A stretch of 64,000 nucleotides of DNA from Allobosea caraganae (GCF_003351345.1 NZ_QQTO01000016.1:62001-126000); one strand, 5' to 3'. Shown: positions 18,692 through 28,255, counted from the first letter of the stretch. Program-made: numbers and translations. Notes: generated from the letters alone by a model not told the origin.

Positions 18692-19702
18692 TCAAGCCGC
18701 CTGCAACTCCGCCAGCAAGGCTTCCCCAGTCCATGACGGACGGGCATCGCTCGCCTCAGCCGCGTGAACCAGCGTGCGCAGGCGCGCGTTCACCGGCGCG
18801 CTTCGCCCCAGCCGCTCGGCCAGGCGCAGCACCTCGCCGTTGATCCAGTCCACTTCGGTCGCGCGCTTCGCGGCAAGGTCGTCCGACATGGATGAGCGCG
18901 CGAGTGGGTCGATCGCAAGCATCTTGCCACCCAGTAGCGCGAACAGGGCATCGGGCAGCCGCAGGACAGGCGGAATCCAGGCGGCGGGCAGGGGCGTCAG
19001 CCGCGCCGGCTTGATGCCGGCTTGCTTCAGCAGGGCGAGCGCCTCGGATTGCGCCAGCGCCAGGCAGCGGCGATAGGCAAGCTGCGACAGCTCTTCCTTC
19101 AGCGGCTGGTTCGCCAGGGCGTTGATGGCGTTGTTGAGGTTGAACAGCAGCTTCGCCCATTGCACCGGCAGCATGTCGAGATGGCGGACGAGCGGCAGGC
19201 CGGCCTTGTCGAAATTGGCGAGGAAGGGCTCCAGGTCGAAGGAGGCCCGGACCTCGAGCTTGCCCTCCGAGGCCTGGTGGAAGGCGCCGGGGCCGCGCCT
19301 CACCACGTTGAAGGGCACCATGCCCTCCAGCACGGTCTGCCGCGCGAGCGCGGCACGCAGGATTTCGGCATTGCCCAACCCGTTCTGGAAGCTGATCACG
19401 ACCGCGCCCGGCCGCAGCGCAGCCGCCAGTTCGGCCGCAGCTGCAGCGGTGCCGGCGGATTTCACCGTGACCAGCACGAGGTCGGCCGCGGCCGCCGTCG
19501 CGGGATCGGACGAGAATGCGATGGCGGATGGCGGGAGCTGCCAATGGCCGCCGCGATAGTCGGAGATCGTGAGGCCGCGTTCGCTCAGCTCGTCGCCGAT
19601 GCGCGGGCGCCCGACGAAGGCGACCCCACTGCCCGAGGCCAGCAGCCGGCCGCCGATATAGCAGCCGATCGAACCGGCGCCGTAGATGCAGATCCTGGCC
19701 AT
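18692..19702 (-). CDS. panE: 2-dehydropantoate 2-reductase
   Basis: This 336-residue protein has the ketopantoate reductase pattern: the Rossmann motif ICIYGAGSIGCYIGGRL at the start, LVLVTVKSAGTAAAAAEL, ISFQNGLGNAEIL, and a C-terminal catalytic region with WAKLLFNLNNAINALANQPL. The enzyme reduces 2-dehydropantoate to pantoate with NADPH in pantothenate and CoA synthesis. I start at the ATG at 19702, where the Rossmann motif begins; an earlier in-frame ATG at 19786 would add 28 residues translated from a palindromic repeat. Paralogues with other substrates exist, so panE is likely but not certain. Confidence 0.88.
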   Translation of the reverse strand: MARICIYGAGSIGCYIGGRLLASGSGVAFVGRPRIGDELSERGLTISDYRGGHWQLPPSAIAFSSDPATAAAADLVLVTVKSAGTAAAAAELAAALRPGAVVISFQNGLGNAEILRAALARQTVLEGMVPFNVVRRGPGAFHQASEGKLEVRASFDLEPFLANFDKAGLPLVRHLDMLPVQWAKLLFNLNNAINALANQPLKEELSQLAYRRCLALAQSEALALLKQAGIKPARLTPLPAAWIPPVLRLPDALFALLGGKMLAIDPLARSSMSDDLAAKRATEVDWINGEVLRLAERLGRSAPVNARLRTLVHAAEASDARPSWTGEALLAELQAA

Positions 19703-19714
19703 GTCGGTCCCCGG

Positions 19715-19835
19715 ACGATGCGCGTCATTCCCGGCCGGAGCACAGCGAAGAGCCGGGAACCTCATGCAGAAAGAAGCTTCCTTCATGAGATGCTCGGGTC
19801 AAGCCCGAGCATGGCGACGGGTTCTTCCATCATCC
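19715..19835. repeat. REP-like palindromes
   Basis: Two palindromic units are visible: CATTCCCGGC...GCCGGGAA around 19726-19760, and GATGCTCGGGTCAAGCCCGAGCAT around 19789-19812. The second matches the unit at about 6727. They fill the space between the divergent panE and MFS genes. Confidence 0.65.
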
Positions 19836-19938
19836 GCGCCGTGGGGCACTGTCGCCAGTGCGCTTGCCGCGCCTCCGTGGGCTGCCTAATCATCGGGCAG
19901 CAAGAAAGCCGTTCCACCGAGACGGCCGTCGAGGAAAC

Positions 19939-21162
19939 ATGTCGACCGAAGAGCAGCGCTATCGGCCCGATTCCACCTATGCCTGGCTGCGGCTGGCCGT
20001 GTCGCTGCTGGTCGGCACCGTCGCCTGCGTCGGCACCTGGTCGGTCGTCGTCGTGCTGCCTTCGGTCCAGACGGAGTTCGGCACGCTGAGGGCAGGGGCC
20101 TCGCTGCCCTATACCTGCGCCATGCTCGGCTTCGGCTTCGGCAATATCGCGATGGGCCGGGTCGCCGACCGCTATGGCATCGTGGTGCCCATCGTGGTCG
20201 GCGCGGTGCTGCTCGGCGCCGGCTACATCCTGGCCGGGTTCTCACACAGCCTCTGGCAATTCGCGCTGGTGCATGGGCTCCTGATCGGCATCGGCGCAGG
20301 CACCGGCTTTGCGCCGCTGATCGCCGACCTGTCGCACTGGTTCCGCCGGCACCGCGGGCTCGCCGTCGTCTTCGGTGCGTCGGGCAGCTATCTCGCCGGC
20401 ATGATCTGGCCGCAGGTCATCACCTGGGGCGTGCAGGCGCATGGCTGGCGCGCGACCCATATCGGCATCGGCATTGCGGCACTCGTCATCATGCTGCCGC
20501 TGGCGCCGTTCTTCCGCCGCCGCCCGGCCGCTGCGACCATCGCCGCGGCGGAAGCGTCGAGCGCCGGCGCGCGCGGCGATCTCGGCCTCACGGCCAATCA
20601 GCTCCAGCTCCTGTTGGCGGTGGCGGGCTTCTGCTGCTGCGTCGCCATGGCGATGCCGCAGGTCCATATCGTCGCCTATTGCGGCGACCTCGGCTACGGC
20701 GTCGCGCGTGGCGCCGAGATGCTTTCGCTGATGCTGGGTTTAGGCATCATCAGCCGCGTCGGCTCCGGCTTCGTCGCCGACCGGATCGGCGGAGCCGCGA
20801 CGCTGGTGATCGGCTCGGTGATGCAGGGGCTGGCGCTGTTCCTCTACCTCTGGTTCGACGGGCTGACCTCGCTCTACGTCGTCACCGGCATCTTCGGCCT
20901 GTTCCAGGGCGGCATCGTGCCGATGTACGCGATCATCATCCGCGAATACCTGCCGCCCAAGGAGGCCGGCATGCGCATCGGCCTCGTCATGTCCGCCACC
21001 ATCCTGGGCATGGCCTTCGGTGGCTACATCTCCGGGCTGATCTTCGACCTGTTCGCGTCCTACCGCATGGCCTTCCTCAACGGGCTGGCCTGGAACCTCG
21101 TCAACCTGAGCATCGTCTGCTGGCTGATGCTGCGGGTGCGGACGAGGGCGCAGCCGGCCTGA
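19939..21162 (+). CDS. Major facilitator superfamily transporter
   Basis: The 407-residue protein has twelve hydrophobic segments in two halves and the MFS loop signature after the second helix (GNIAMGRVADRYGIVVP, a GxxxDRxG form), repeated in the second half as GSGFVADRIGG. It is an inner-membrane secondary transporter; the substrate cannot be told. GAGGAAAC just before the ATG at 19939 fixes the start and excludes an upstream frame from 19858. It converges on the SMP-30 lactonase gene. Confidence 0.9.
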   Translation: MSTEEQRYRPDSTYAWLRLAVSLLVGTVACVGTWSVVVVLPSVQTEFGTLRAGASLPYTCAMLGFGFGNIAMGRVADRYGIVVPIVVGAVLLGAGYILAGFSHSLWQFALVHGLLIGIGAGTGFAPLIADLSHWFRRHRGLAVVFGASGSYLAGMIWPQVITWGVQAHGWRATHIGIGIAALVIMLPLAPFFRRRPAAATIAAAEASSAGARGDLGLTANQLQLLLAVAGFCCCVAMAMPQVHIVAYCGDLGYGVARGAEMLSLMLGLGIISRVGSGFVADRIGGAATLVIGSVMQGLALFLYLWFDGLTSLYVVTGIFGLFQGGIVPMYAIIIREYLPPKEAGMRIGLVMSATILGMAFGGYISGLIFDLFASYRMAFLNGLAWNLVNLSIVCWLMLRVRTRAQPA

Positions 21163-21190
21163 CCAGGCAGGCTGCGTCGATAGGAGGCGA

Positions 21191-22282
21191 TCACACCGCC
21201 CCGTGCGCCTCGACATAGAGCGCGTAGAGCGAGTGCGAGCTCGCCATGTACAGCCGGTTTCCCTTCGGCCCGCCGAAGCACAGGTTGGCGCAGCGCTCCG
21301 GCAGGCGGATGAAGGCGAGCGGCTTGCCGGCGGGGCTGAACACCATGACGCCGTCGAGGTCCTCCGACTTGCCCCTGAGGCCGAAGACCTTGCGCCGCCC
21401 TGCCTCCGCAGGCTCGGCGTCGAGGGCGCCGTTGCTGCCGTAGCCGCACCAGAGGTTGCCGTCGCGATCGACCCGGAAGCCGTCGAGCGCGCCGAAATCG
21501 GCGGCGTCGACCACCTTCACCTTGTTCGACGCCTTGCCGGCAGCGTCGATGTCGTAGCTCCAGATGCTGCGGTTCGGCGTGCCGCGCCACTCGACCACGT
21601 AGAGCTTCTTCTCGTCGGGCGAGAAGGCCAGGCCGTTGGGATTGACCAGATCGGTGATCACGGCGGCGAGCTTGCCGTCGGCACTGAGCCGATAGACGTT
21701 GGTCGTAGCCTGCTCCGGCTTGCCGCGCGACCCTTCCCACTCGCCGCTGATGCCGAAGAGCGGATCGGTGAACCAGATCGTGTCGTCGGACCTGACCACC
21801 ACGTCGTTGGGCGCGTTCAGGCGCTTACCCTCGTAGCTGTCGGCGAGCACCGTGATCTTGCCGTTCTTCTCGGTGCGGGTGACCCGGCGCGTCACCGAAT
21901 GCTCGCAGCTGATCAGCCGGCCCTGCCGGTCCCGGGCGTTGCCGTTGGCGAAGTTGGCGTTCTCGCGGAAGACGCTGAAGCTGTTCTTGACCTCGTCATA
22001 CTTCATGATGCGGTTGTTCGGGATGTCGCTGAGCAGGAGATAACGCCCCTCGGGGAAATAGACCGGCCCTTCCGCCCAGCGCATCCCGGTCGCGAGCTGC
22101 TCCACCGTGCTCGAATAGATCCGGTACTTCGCGAAGCTGGGATCGAGGATCTCCACCGCCGGGTCGGGGTAGCGCTGGTTCGGCTTGAAGGGGAAGGCCT
22201 GGGCGAAGGCCGATTTCGACAGGGCGGAGCCGGCGACGGCGGCAAGGCCGCCCGCGAGCAGATGGCGACGAGACGTTTCCAC
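21191..22282 (-). CDS. SMP-30/gluconolactonase family protein with Tat signal
   Basis: This 363-residue protein begins with a twin-arginine signal (ETSRRHLLAGGLAAVAGSAL, cleavage likely after AFAQA), so it is exported folded. The mature part has SMP-30 beta-propeller signatures: MRWAEGPVYFPEGRYLLLSDI, RDRQGRLISCEHSVTRR, APNDVVVRSDDTIWFTDP and NPNGLAFSPDEKKLYV. Family members hydrolyse sugar lactones using a divalent metal. The GTG at 22282 is chosen because GGAGGG lies six bases upstream and it places the RR motif near the start. A perfect 23-base palindrome upstream (22399-22421) may be its operator. Confidence 0.9.
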   Translation of the reverse strand: METSRRHLLAGGLAAVAGSALSKSAFAQAFPFKPNQRYPDPAVEILDPSFAKYRIYSSTVEQLATGMRWAEGPVYFPEGRYLLLSDIPNNRIMKYDEVKNSFSVFRENANFANGNARDRQGRLISCEHSVTRRVTRTEKNGKITVLADSYEGKRLNAPNDVVVRSDDTIWFTDPLFGISGEWEGSRGKPEQATTNVYRLSADGKLAAVITDLVNPNGLAFSPDEKKLYVVEWRGTPNRSIWSYDIDAAGKASNKVKVVDAADFGALDGFRVDRDGNLWCGYGSNGALDAEPAEAGRRKVFGLRGKSEDLDGVMVFSPAGKPLAFIRLPERCANLCFGGPKGNRLYMASSHSLYALYVEAHGAV

Positions 22283-22398
22283 GTTGTTCCCTCCAGCATT
22301 TGTTTTGGTTGTGTCGGATTGCGAGGCGCGACTTCCTCCGGCGCCGACGCGCTTGCCGTTGGGCAAGGGCGGGCGCCTAGCCGCTGACATAGCACATG

Positions 22399-22421
22399 AT
22401 TTCAGATTTGAAATCTGAAAT
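22399..22421. promoter_or_regulatory. Candidate operator palindrome
   Basis: ATTTCAGATTT and AAATCTGAAAT flank a single central G, giving a perfect 11-bp inverted repeat. A third half-site (ATTTCAG) overlaps the right edge. It stands out in a GC-rich background and lies about 115 bases upstream of the lactonase start, which suggests a binding site for a dimeric repressor such as a GntR-type protein. No regulator gene is adjacent. Confidence 0.5.
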
Positions 22422-22507
22422 TTCAGTTGATGGAAATGGATGCGCCGCGGACCTGTGCATTCCGTTGGCGGTGCATCTGGAGCGAAGCGCCTCCCGGCTT
22501 GCGGCGC

Positions 22508-22665
22508 TCAGTCCTCATCCTGTGGAGTGGACGAAGTCCGCGTCTCGAAGGATGCTCCGGGAGGCTCCAGAAGCGTCTGGAACATCCTTCGAGACGCCGC
22601 TTCACGGCTCCTCAGGATGAGGGCTCGATATTAGGTGAGGCTCCTCAGGATGAGGGCTGAGCGTG
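22508..22665. repeat. Inverted-repeat element, copy 2 (CCTCATCCTG type)
   Basis: The arms match those of the element at 7815-7930: CCTCATCCTG...GTCTCGAAGGATGCTCC on the left, then GAACATCCTTCGAGACGCCGC and GCTCCTCAGGATGAGGGCT on the right. The terminal CTCCTCAGGATGAGGGCT unit is present twice in tandem (about 22605 and 22640). Confidence 0.75.
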
Positions 22666-22683
22666 CGAACGCCGCAGATGTGA

Positions 22684-23103
22684 TCAGGCCGGCGCATCGC
22701 CCGGCCGGTAGGTGCCGAAGCACCAGACATGGCCTTCCGGGTCCTTGCAGATGAAGTCACGGCTGCCATAGGGCTGGTCGGTCGGCTCCATGCAGATCTC
22801 GGCGCCGGCCTTGCGGGCCCGCTCGCAGCGGGCGTCGATCTCGTCGGTGGCGATATAGGGCGAGGCCGTGGTGCCGCCGAGCTCGGCCGGGCGCGAGACC
22901 AGCTTGCCGAATTCGTTGTTCTCGGCCGAGCCGAGCATGATGAAGCTCTCGCCCATGCGCAGCTCGCCATGGAGCAGGGTCTTGCGGTCTTCCGAGTAAT
23001 AGGCGGCGTGCTTCTCGAAGCCGAAGGCCTCGATCAGCCAATCGTACATGCGCGGTGCGTCGGCATAGCGCAGCGAGACGCAGATCATGGCGGGCTTGGT
23101 CAT
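22684..23103 (-). CDS. VOC family protein (glyoxalase/PhnB-like)
   Basis: The 139-residue protein has the vicinal oxygen chelate fold pattern. It has two beta-alpha-beta-beta-beta halves, beginning ICVSLRYADAPRMYDWLIEAFGFE, continuing with GELRMGESFIMLGSA, and ending in YGSRDFICKDPEGHVWCFGTY. The closing CKDPEGHVWCFG is typical of PhnB-like members. The reaction is unknown. GGAGGAAGAGG precedes the ATG. It is divergent from the broken membrane gene at 23171. Confidence 0.88.
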   Translation of the reverse strand: MTKPAMICVSLRYADAPRMYDWLIEAFGFEKHAAYYSEDRKTLLHGELRMGESFIMLGSAENNEFGKLVSRPAELGGTTASPYIATDEIDARCERARKAGAEICMEPTDQPYGSRDFICKDPEGHVWCFGTYRPGDAPA

Positions 23104-23170
23104 GGCCTCTTCCTCCAGTCGGCTTGACGCAATCTGCCGCCTGTCGGATGCAAGCGCAAAGAGGAAACTG

Positions 23171-23477
23171 ATGCGGCTGACGCAGTTCGAGCATCACAGG
23201 CAACAGGTGATCCCGGCCCGGCACTTCGCGCTGCGGATGGGGCGGGCGATCCTGCTCTGGCTCGGCCTGACGATCCCTCGGGCTCTGCATCGGCATGATG
23301 GGCTATGCCGTGACCGAGGGCGTGAGCGCGGCCGACGCCTTCGTCAACGCCGCGACGATCCTCTCCGGCATCTCCGGGCTGTTCGTGGTGATCGCCACCG
23401 GCTTCGTGCTGGCGCCGGTGCTGCATCGCGTGCTCCACTCGTTCCGTGTCGAAAAGGGAAAGGACGACGATGACTGA
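23171..23477 (+). pseudogene. Frameshifted small membrane protein gene
   Basis: Two frames must be joined to give one protein. From the ATG at 23171 the frame reads RLTQFEHHRQQVIPARHF...LLWLGLTIP. After about 23278 the reading continues in another frame as GLCIGMMGYAVTEGVSAADAFVNAATILSGI...LAPVLHRVLHSFRVEKG, up to the TGA at 23475-23477. This resembles a small two-helix membrane protein widespread in Hyphomicrobiales, which normally has about 20 more residues between the ILSG and the last helix. Both a frameshift and a short deletion therefore seem present. Its end overlaps the thioesterase start by eight bases, so it once formed an operon with it. Confidence 0.6.
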
Positions 23478-23880
23478 GCCCGGCCTGCAGCCTGACGAGG
23501 AACCGCGCGGGGACCTGACGGTGCGCACCATCGCCATGCCTGCCGACACCAACGCCAATGGCGACATCTTCGGCGGCTGGGTGATGTCGCGGATGGATTC
23601 GGCCGGCGGCATCGCCGGGGTCGACCGGGCGCAGGGGCGGGTGGTCACGATCGCGGTCGAGGCCATGACCTTCATCCGCCCGGTCAAGGTCGGCGACGTG
23701 CTCAGCGTCTACACCCAGATCGAGGCGATCGGCCGGACCTCGATGAAGATCCATGTCGAGGCCTGGGCCCGGCGCTTCCGCACGACGCTGCACGAGAAGG
23801 TCACCGACGCGACCTTCACCTTCGTGGCGATCGACGAGGAGGGCAAGCCGCGTCCCGTGCCGCCTTTGCCGGGGGCTTGA
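23470..23880 (+). CDS. Acyl-CoA thioesterase, hotdog fold (YciA-like)
   Basis: The 136-residue protein has the hotdog thioesterase signature DTNANGDIFGGWVMSRMDSAGGIAG (asparagine and aspartate as catalytic candidates) followed by IRPVKVGDVLSVYTQI. Such enzymes hydrolyse short to medium acyl-CoAs. The ATG at 23470 follows AAGGGAAAGGACGACG. It overlaps the end of the broken membrane gene by eight bases. Confidence 0.92.
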   Translation: MTEPGLQPDEEPRGDLTVRTIAMPADTNANGDIFGGWVMSRMDSAGGIAGVDRAQGRVVTIAVEAMTFIRPVKVGDVLSVYTQIEAIGRTSMKIHVEAWARRFRTTLHEKVTDATFTFVAIDEEGKPRPVPPLPGA

Positions 23881-24005
23881 GCGGGGCGGCGGAGTCTGTG
23901 ATCGCGATAATGGAATCTTCACTGCTCTTTGAAGTCGGCGGGTTCCATTAACGTAAGTTATGCGTCGGGATGGTTTACTGAGGCATCGCCCTGGAACCCA
24001 TCGCC

Positions 24006-25379
24006 ATGTCAGCTTGCCTCAACCGTGTCCGCGCCCTGGTCGCGGACTTCGCCCGCCGCCGCGACGGCGTCGTCGCGCTGCTGTTTGCGCTGCTGCTGCC
24101 GGTGCTGCTCGCGTTCATGCTCGGGCTGATCGACTACACGCGCGCCTCGACCACCCAGCTCGCGCTGCAGACCAATCTCGACGCGGCCGCGCTCTACATC
24201 GCCCGCTCGACGGCGACGACGCCGGCCGACGTCCAGGCCATGGGCGAGCGGATGATGAAGGCCAACGAGGCGAACCTGAAGCACGGCACCGCGACGTCCT
24301 ACACCTTCACGATGACCCAGGACCAACGCGTCGTCGCCACCGCCGCGGCGACGGTGCCGGTGACGATCGCAGGCCTGCTGGGCACGTCGCAGGTCCCGGT
24401 GGCTGCGAGCGCGGAGGTGACGCGGTCTTCGAATAACATCGAAGTCGGGCTCGCGCTCGACATCACGAAGTCGATGGAGGGGCAGGACCTTACTGACCTG
24501 AAAGCTGCTGCTAAAGACCTGATCGATCTCGTGGTAAAAGACCAGCAAACTCCTTATTATTCTAAAGTCGCTCTCGTTCCTTATTCGATGGCTGTAAATG
24601 TTGGTACATATGCCAACCAAATACGCGGTACTCCGAAGAAGAATTGTACAACCTATGGCTGCGAGAGATATACATTCGACAGCACAGCTCGAGATAACAA
24701 AAATAAACCCGTTCCGGTTACGTTAAATGTGAGCACTTGCGTAACCGAGCGATCCGGGGCTGATGCGTATACAGATACGGCCCCTGGTACAGCTCCGCTG
24801 GGAATGAACTATCCCGCTCCAGCTACTGAAGGTAATCCATGTCTTTCGAGCACGATTGTGCCGTTGTCTAGCAATCGTACCACGCTGAAAAACACGGTTG
24901 GTAACTTCGTCGCCCAAGGATCGACTGCGGGTCATATCGGGTTGGCCTGGGCCTGGTATATGGTTTCGCCGAATTTTGCCTCCCTGTGGTCGGGTGAAAG
25001 TAAGCCTGCTGCCTATGGAACACGAGAGTTAATTAAGGTGGTCGTCATGATGACGGACGGTGCATTCAATACGCCTTACTACAACGGTGTTATCGCAAGC
25101 GATGCTGGTTCTGGCAGTGGCTCGACGAAAATCAACCACGTTGCTGTGAATGGAAGTTCTTTCAGCCAGGCCGACAAGCTTTGCACCAGCATGAAAGCTG
25201 CCGGCGTGATTGTTTATACGGTCGGCCTAGGTGTTGGTTCCGATGCTCAAGCCAATGCAATGCTGACGAAGTGCGCCACCAGCTCGAAGCATGTCTATTT
25301 TCCATCGAGCGGCTCGTCTCTCAAGGACGCATTCCGCGCCATCGGCCAGGACATCAACTCCCTGCGCATCTCGAAATAG
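24006..25379 (+). CDS. TadG-like pilus assembly protein with von Willebrand factor A domain
   Basis: The 457-residue protein has an N-terminal TadE/TadG-like segment with one membrane helix (DGVVALLFALLLPVLLAFMLGLIDYTRA, about residues 20-46). A vWA domain starts near residue 146 (VGLALDITKSMEG); the MIDAS motif is DxTxS instead of DxSxS. MMTDGAFNTPY later fits the domain. TadG-like proteins belong to Flp/Tad pilus systems, but no other tad gene is near. The first 150 codons are GC-rich and the rest clearly AT-richer, which suggests the vWA part has a different origin. A hairpin follows the stop. Confidence 0.85.
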   Translation: MSACLNRVRALVADFARRRDGVVALLFALLLPVLLAFMLGLIDYTRASTTQLALQTNLDAAALYIARSTATTPADVQAMGERMMKANEANLKHGTATSYTFTMTQDQRVVATAAATVPVTIAGLLGTSQVPVAASAEVTRSSNNIEVGLALDITKSMEGQDLTDLKAAAKDLIDLVVKDQQTPYYSKVALVPYSMAVNVGTYANQIRGTPKKNCTTYGCERYTFDSTARDNKNKPVPVTLNVSTCVTERSGADAYTDTAPGTAPLGMNYPAPATEGNPCLSSTIVPLSSNRTTLKNTVGNFVAQGSTAGHIGLAWAWYMVSPNFASLWSGESKPAAYGTRELIKVVVMMTDGAFNTPYYNGVIASDAGSGSGSTKINHVAVNGSSFSQADKLCTSMKAAGVIVYTVGLGVGSDAQANAMLTKCATSSKHVYFPSSGSSLKDAFRAIGQDINSLRISK

Positions 25380-25736
25380 GCCGACTCATTCTTACCACAC
25401 TCATTAAAGACCCCTGAATCGCCCTCCCACGCAGGCGATTCAGAATAGTGCGCTCACTTAAGCGTTTTTTAAGCGCGATCCGGCATTCCTTTAGGTCAAG
25501 AGGCTCTAAGCCCGCGAAGCTGATCAAAGGTCTGGGGGACCGATTTCCTGCCCGTCTATCGGGAACCCGGCGGCCGGCTCATTTCCGGCGTGATCCCGCT
25601 TGCCCAGGCGAACCTATTCCGGCCTCCGCACACTCTGCGGCTGCGGCGATGGCACCCCGTCATCGCCGGGGCTGTCCGACATTCGCGGCCGTCTCGGCCT
25701 GAACCTCTTGCCTGCGGCGATGCATACCGGAGACTG
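25380..25736. other. Intergenic region upstream of chemoreceptor gene
   Basis: Apart from the hairpin at 25414-25443, no gene or clear element is seen. An in-frame extension of the chemoreceptor from 25590 is open but does not resemble the family and lacks a good ribosome binding site. Confidence 0.6.
25414..25443 (+). terminator. Probable terminator after the TadG-like gene
   Basis: CTGAATCGCC and GGCGATTCAG form a perfect 10-bp stem 35 bases after the stop codon. The loop is CTCCCACGCA. The downstream sequence lacks a long T-run, so efficiency is uncertain. Confidence 0.5.
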
Positions 25737-28142
25737 ATGATGAAGAAGGTCAAGAAGCCAGCGCGCGAGCGGACGCCGCTGCGCATCGGTATCGCCGCGC
25801 GCATCTATGCCGCGCTGGGATTGCTGACGCTGCTGACCATCGCGGCCTCCGGCATTGCCTGGCTCTCCTATGGCCGCGTCGACGAGACGGTCGACCAGCT
25901 CGTCGAGGTCAAGATGCCCGTCGTCGAGCGGGCGCTGGAGCTGTCGCAGGCCGCGACCAAGTCGACCGCGATCGCCGGCCAGTTCGGCGAGATCCGCACC
26001 GCGCGCGAACGCTCCAACCTGACGACCGAGCTCGACAAGGTCGAGAGCCGCCAGTTCGAGCTGCTGCGCCAGATCGCCGACAGCAATGTCGACAAGAAGA
26101 AGGCCCATATGGCGATCGACGAGTTGTCGCGCCAGATCGGCGCGCTCAACGAGCTGACCGGCCAGCGGCTGCGCAACGCCTCGGAGGCGGCGAGCGCGCT
26201 GGCGCTGCTCGACAGCGCCAAGGAGGAGTTCATCCGCGCCATCGCCACCGAGGCCGACGCGGCGAAGTCCGACCTGCTGCTCGGGCTCGAAGGCATCAAG
26301 GGCCTCGACGGCAACGAGCTGGAGACCGCGCTCGAGACCATCATCGAGAAGAACCTCGTCAGCTTCGATCTCGCCCGCAGCCTCCAGGCCGATATCAACG
26401 AACTGGTCGGCCTGCTGCGCGAGATCGCGCAGACCGATGACAGCACCCAGCTCGGCATGGCGCGCGACCGCTTCCAGCAGCTGGCGCAGCGCGCCCGCAA
26501 GAGCGTGGTCGAAGCCGAGAAGCTCAGCCCGAACGGCTCGCGCGGCCGCTCGGTCGAGACCATCATCACGGTGGGCGAGGGCGCCAGCGGCCTGCTCGAC
26601 GTCCGCGACCGCGACATCATCACCCGCGAATCCATCGCGGTCGGCCTGAAGGAGCTCAACCTCGCCGCCGAGGTGGTGCGCAAGGAGGTCGAAGGCCTCG
26701 TCAAGACCGCGCGCGGCGAGGCGGTGGAGGCGAGCAAGTCGACGACCGCGCTGATCGAACAGAGCAAGCTCTGGCTCGGCGGCCTCGGCGTCGGCTCGCT
26801 GCTCGTCGCGCTGGCGCTGGCTCTCGCCTATGTCCGGCCGATGATCGTCGGGCGCCTGAACCGGCTCTGGTCCGCGACGCGCGCCATCGCCGACGGCCAG
26901 CTCGAGACCGTCGTCGACACCAAGGGTAATGACGAGATCTCCGACATCTCGAAGAGCGTCCTGCTCTTCCGCGACAATGCTGTCGCCCTGCGCAAGGCCG
27001 AGGCCCAGAAGGTCGAGGACGACGCGCTGGCGCTGCAGCACCGACGCGAGATGATGCAGGAGCTCGGCGTCGCCTTCGGCGAGGTCGTGGCGGCTGCGGC
27101 TGCCGGCGATTTCAGCCGGCGCGTCTCGGCGACCTTCACCGATCCCGAGCTGAACGCGCTGGCCGAATCCGTCAACTCCCTGCTGGAGACGATGCAGGGC
27201 GGCCTCAGCGAGACCTGCGACGTCCTGGCCGAGCTTTCGGCCGGCCATCTCTCGGCCCGTGTCGCCGGGCTCTACCAGGGCGCCTTCGCCGAGCTCAAGG
27301 ACGGCACCAACGGCCTCGCCGAAGAGTTCGAGAGCACGCTGGCGCGGCTGTCCGACACGGTTGCGGCCGTGCGCAGCGCCACGAGCGAGATCCTCGACGG
27401 CGTCACCGACCTGGCCGAGCGCACCACGGAAGAGAGCAACGCCGTCTCGATGGCGACGAACCAGCTCGGCGCCTTCGCCGGCACGGTGAAGAAGACCGCC
27501 TCGGAAGCCGCCCAGGCGATGGGTATGGCCGAGAGCGCCGAGCAGCGCGCCCAGCAGGGCGAGAAGGTCGTCGCCTCCGCCCTCGACGCGATGCACCGCA
27601 TCCGCGCCTCCTCGAACAAGATCTCCGAGGTCATCGCGATGATCGACGAGATCGCCTTCCAGACCAACCTGCTGGCGCTCAACGCGGCGGTGGAGGCGGC
27701 GCGCGCCGGCGATAGCGGCCGCGGCTTCGCGGTGGTCGCCGCCGAGGTGCGCAGCCTGGCCAAGCGCTCGGCCGACGCCTCCAACGACGTCAAGAAGCTG
27801 GTCGAGGCCGCCCATGGCGATGTCGCGGTTGGCGTCGGGTTGGTCGAGGAGACCTCGTCGATGTTCGAGAGCATCGTCTCCTCGGTCAACGACCTCACCG
27901 GGCTGATGAACGGCATCTCGCAGACCGCGCGCAGCCAGGCCAGCGACGTCTCGACCATCAACAACGAGATCGACGGCATCGGCACGATGGCGCATCAAAA
28001 CGCGGCGCTGGTCGAGGAGACCAATGCGGCGCTGGCGCTGACCGACGAGCAGACCCGCGCGCTCACCGAGCATATCGGCCGCTTCCAGTTCCGCGAGGGG
28101 CATGTCGCCGAGCACGCCAGGGGCATGGCGCGCGCTGCCTGA
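25737..28142 (+). CDS. Methyl-accepting chemotaxis protein
   Basis: This 801-residue chemoreceptor has a first membrane helix at about residues 17-40, a helical periplasmic ligand domain of about 300 residues, and a second helix at about 340-365 ([20 protein letters not shown]). A HAMP region follows ([17 protein letters not shown]) and then the cytoplasmic signalling domain. The hairpin tip is intact ([23 protein letters not shown]). A second HAMP-like unit ([21 protein letters not shown]) lies before it. The ATG at 25737 follows GGAGA; two adjacent ATGs are present. A strong intrinsic terminator follows. The ligand is unknown. Confidence 0.93.
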   Translation: MMKKVKKPARERTPLRIGIAARIYAALGLLTLLTIAASGIAWLSYGRVDETVDQLVEVKMPVVERALELSQAATKSTAIAGQFGEIRTARERSNLTTELDKVESRQFELLRQIADSNVDKKKAHMAIDELSRQIGALNELTGQRLRNASEAASALALLDSAKEEFIRAIATEADAAKSDLLLGLEGIKGLDGNELETALETIIEKNLVSFDLARSLQADINELVGLLREIAQTDDSTQLGMARDRFQQLAQRARKSVVEAEKLSPNGSRGRSVETIITVGEGASGLLDVRDRDIITRESIAVGLKELNLAAEVVRKEVEGLVKTARGEAVEASKSTTALIEQSKLWLGGLGVGSLLVALALALAYVRPMIVGRLNRLWSATRAIADGQLETVVDTKGNDEISDISKSVLLFRDNAVALRKAEAQKVEDDALALQHRREMMQELGVAFGEVVAAAAAGDFSRRVSATFTDPELNALAESVNSLLETMQGGLSETCDVLAELSAGHLSARVAGLYQGAFAELKDGTNGLAEEFESTLARLSDTVAAVRSATSEILDGVTDLAERTTEESNAVSMATNQLGAFAGTVKKTASEAAQAMGMAESAEQRAQQGEKVVASALDAMHRIRASSNKISEVIAMIDEIAFQTNLLALNAAVEAARAGDSGRGFAVVAAEVRSLAKRSADASNDVKKLVEAAHGDVAVGVGLVEETSSMFESIVSSVNDLTGLMNGISQTARSQASDVSTINNEIDGIGTMAHQNAALVEETNAALALTDEQTRALTEHIGRFQFREGHVAEHARGMARAA

Positions 28143-28167
28143 GCCCGGCCTTCGGCACTGATGGACC

Positions 28168-28208
28168 AAGGAGACCCCGCTGCTTCGGCTGCGGGGTCTC
28201 CTGCTTTT
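28168..28208 (+). terminator. Intrinsic terminator after the chemoreceptor gene
   Basis: GGAGACCCCGC and GCGGGGTCTCC form an 11-bp stem around a TGCTTCGGCT loop, followed by TGCTTTT. It is a textbook rho-independent terminator 27 bases after the stop and before the tRNA gene. Confidence 0.9.
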
Positions 28209-28255
28209 GAGATCGGGCCTTGCCTGCCGAGTGGCGGCGATGTTACGCGAGGAGC

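Larger units (their letters stand above)
22283..22683. other. Intergenic region with palindrome and inverted-repeat element
   Basis: No gene is seen in these 400 bases. They contain the AT-rich palindrome at 22399-22421 and the inverted-repeat element at about 22508-22665. The remainder next to the lactonase gene should hold its promoter. Confidence 0.6.
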
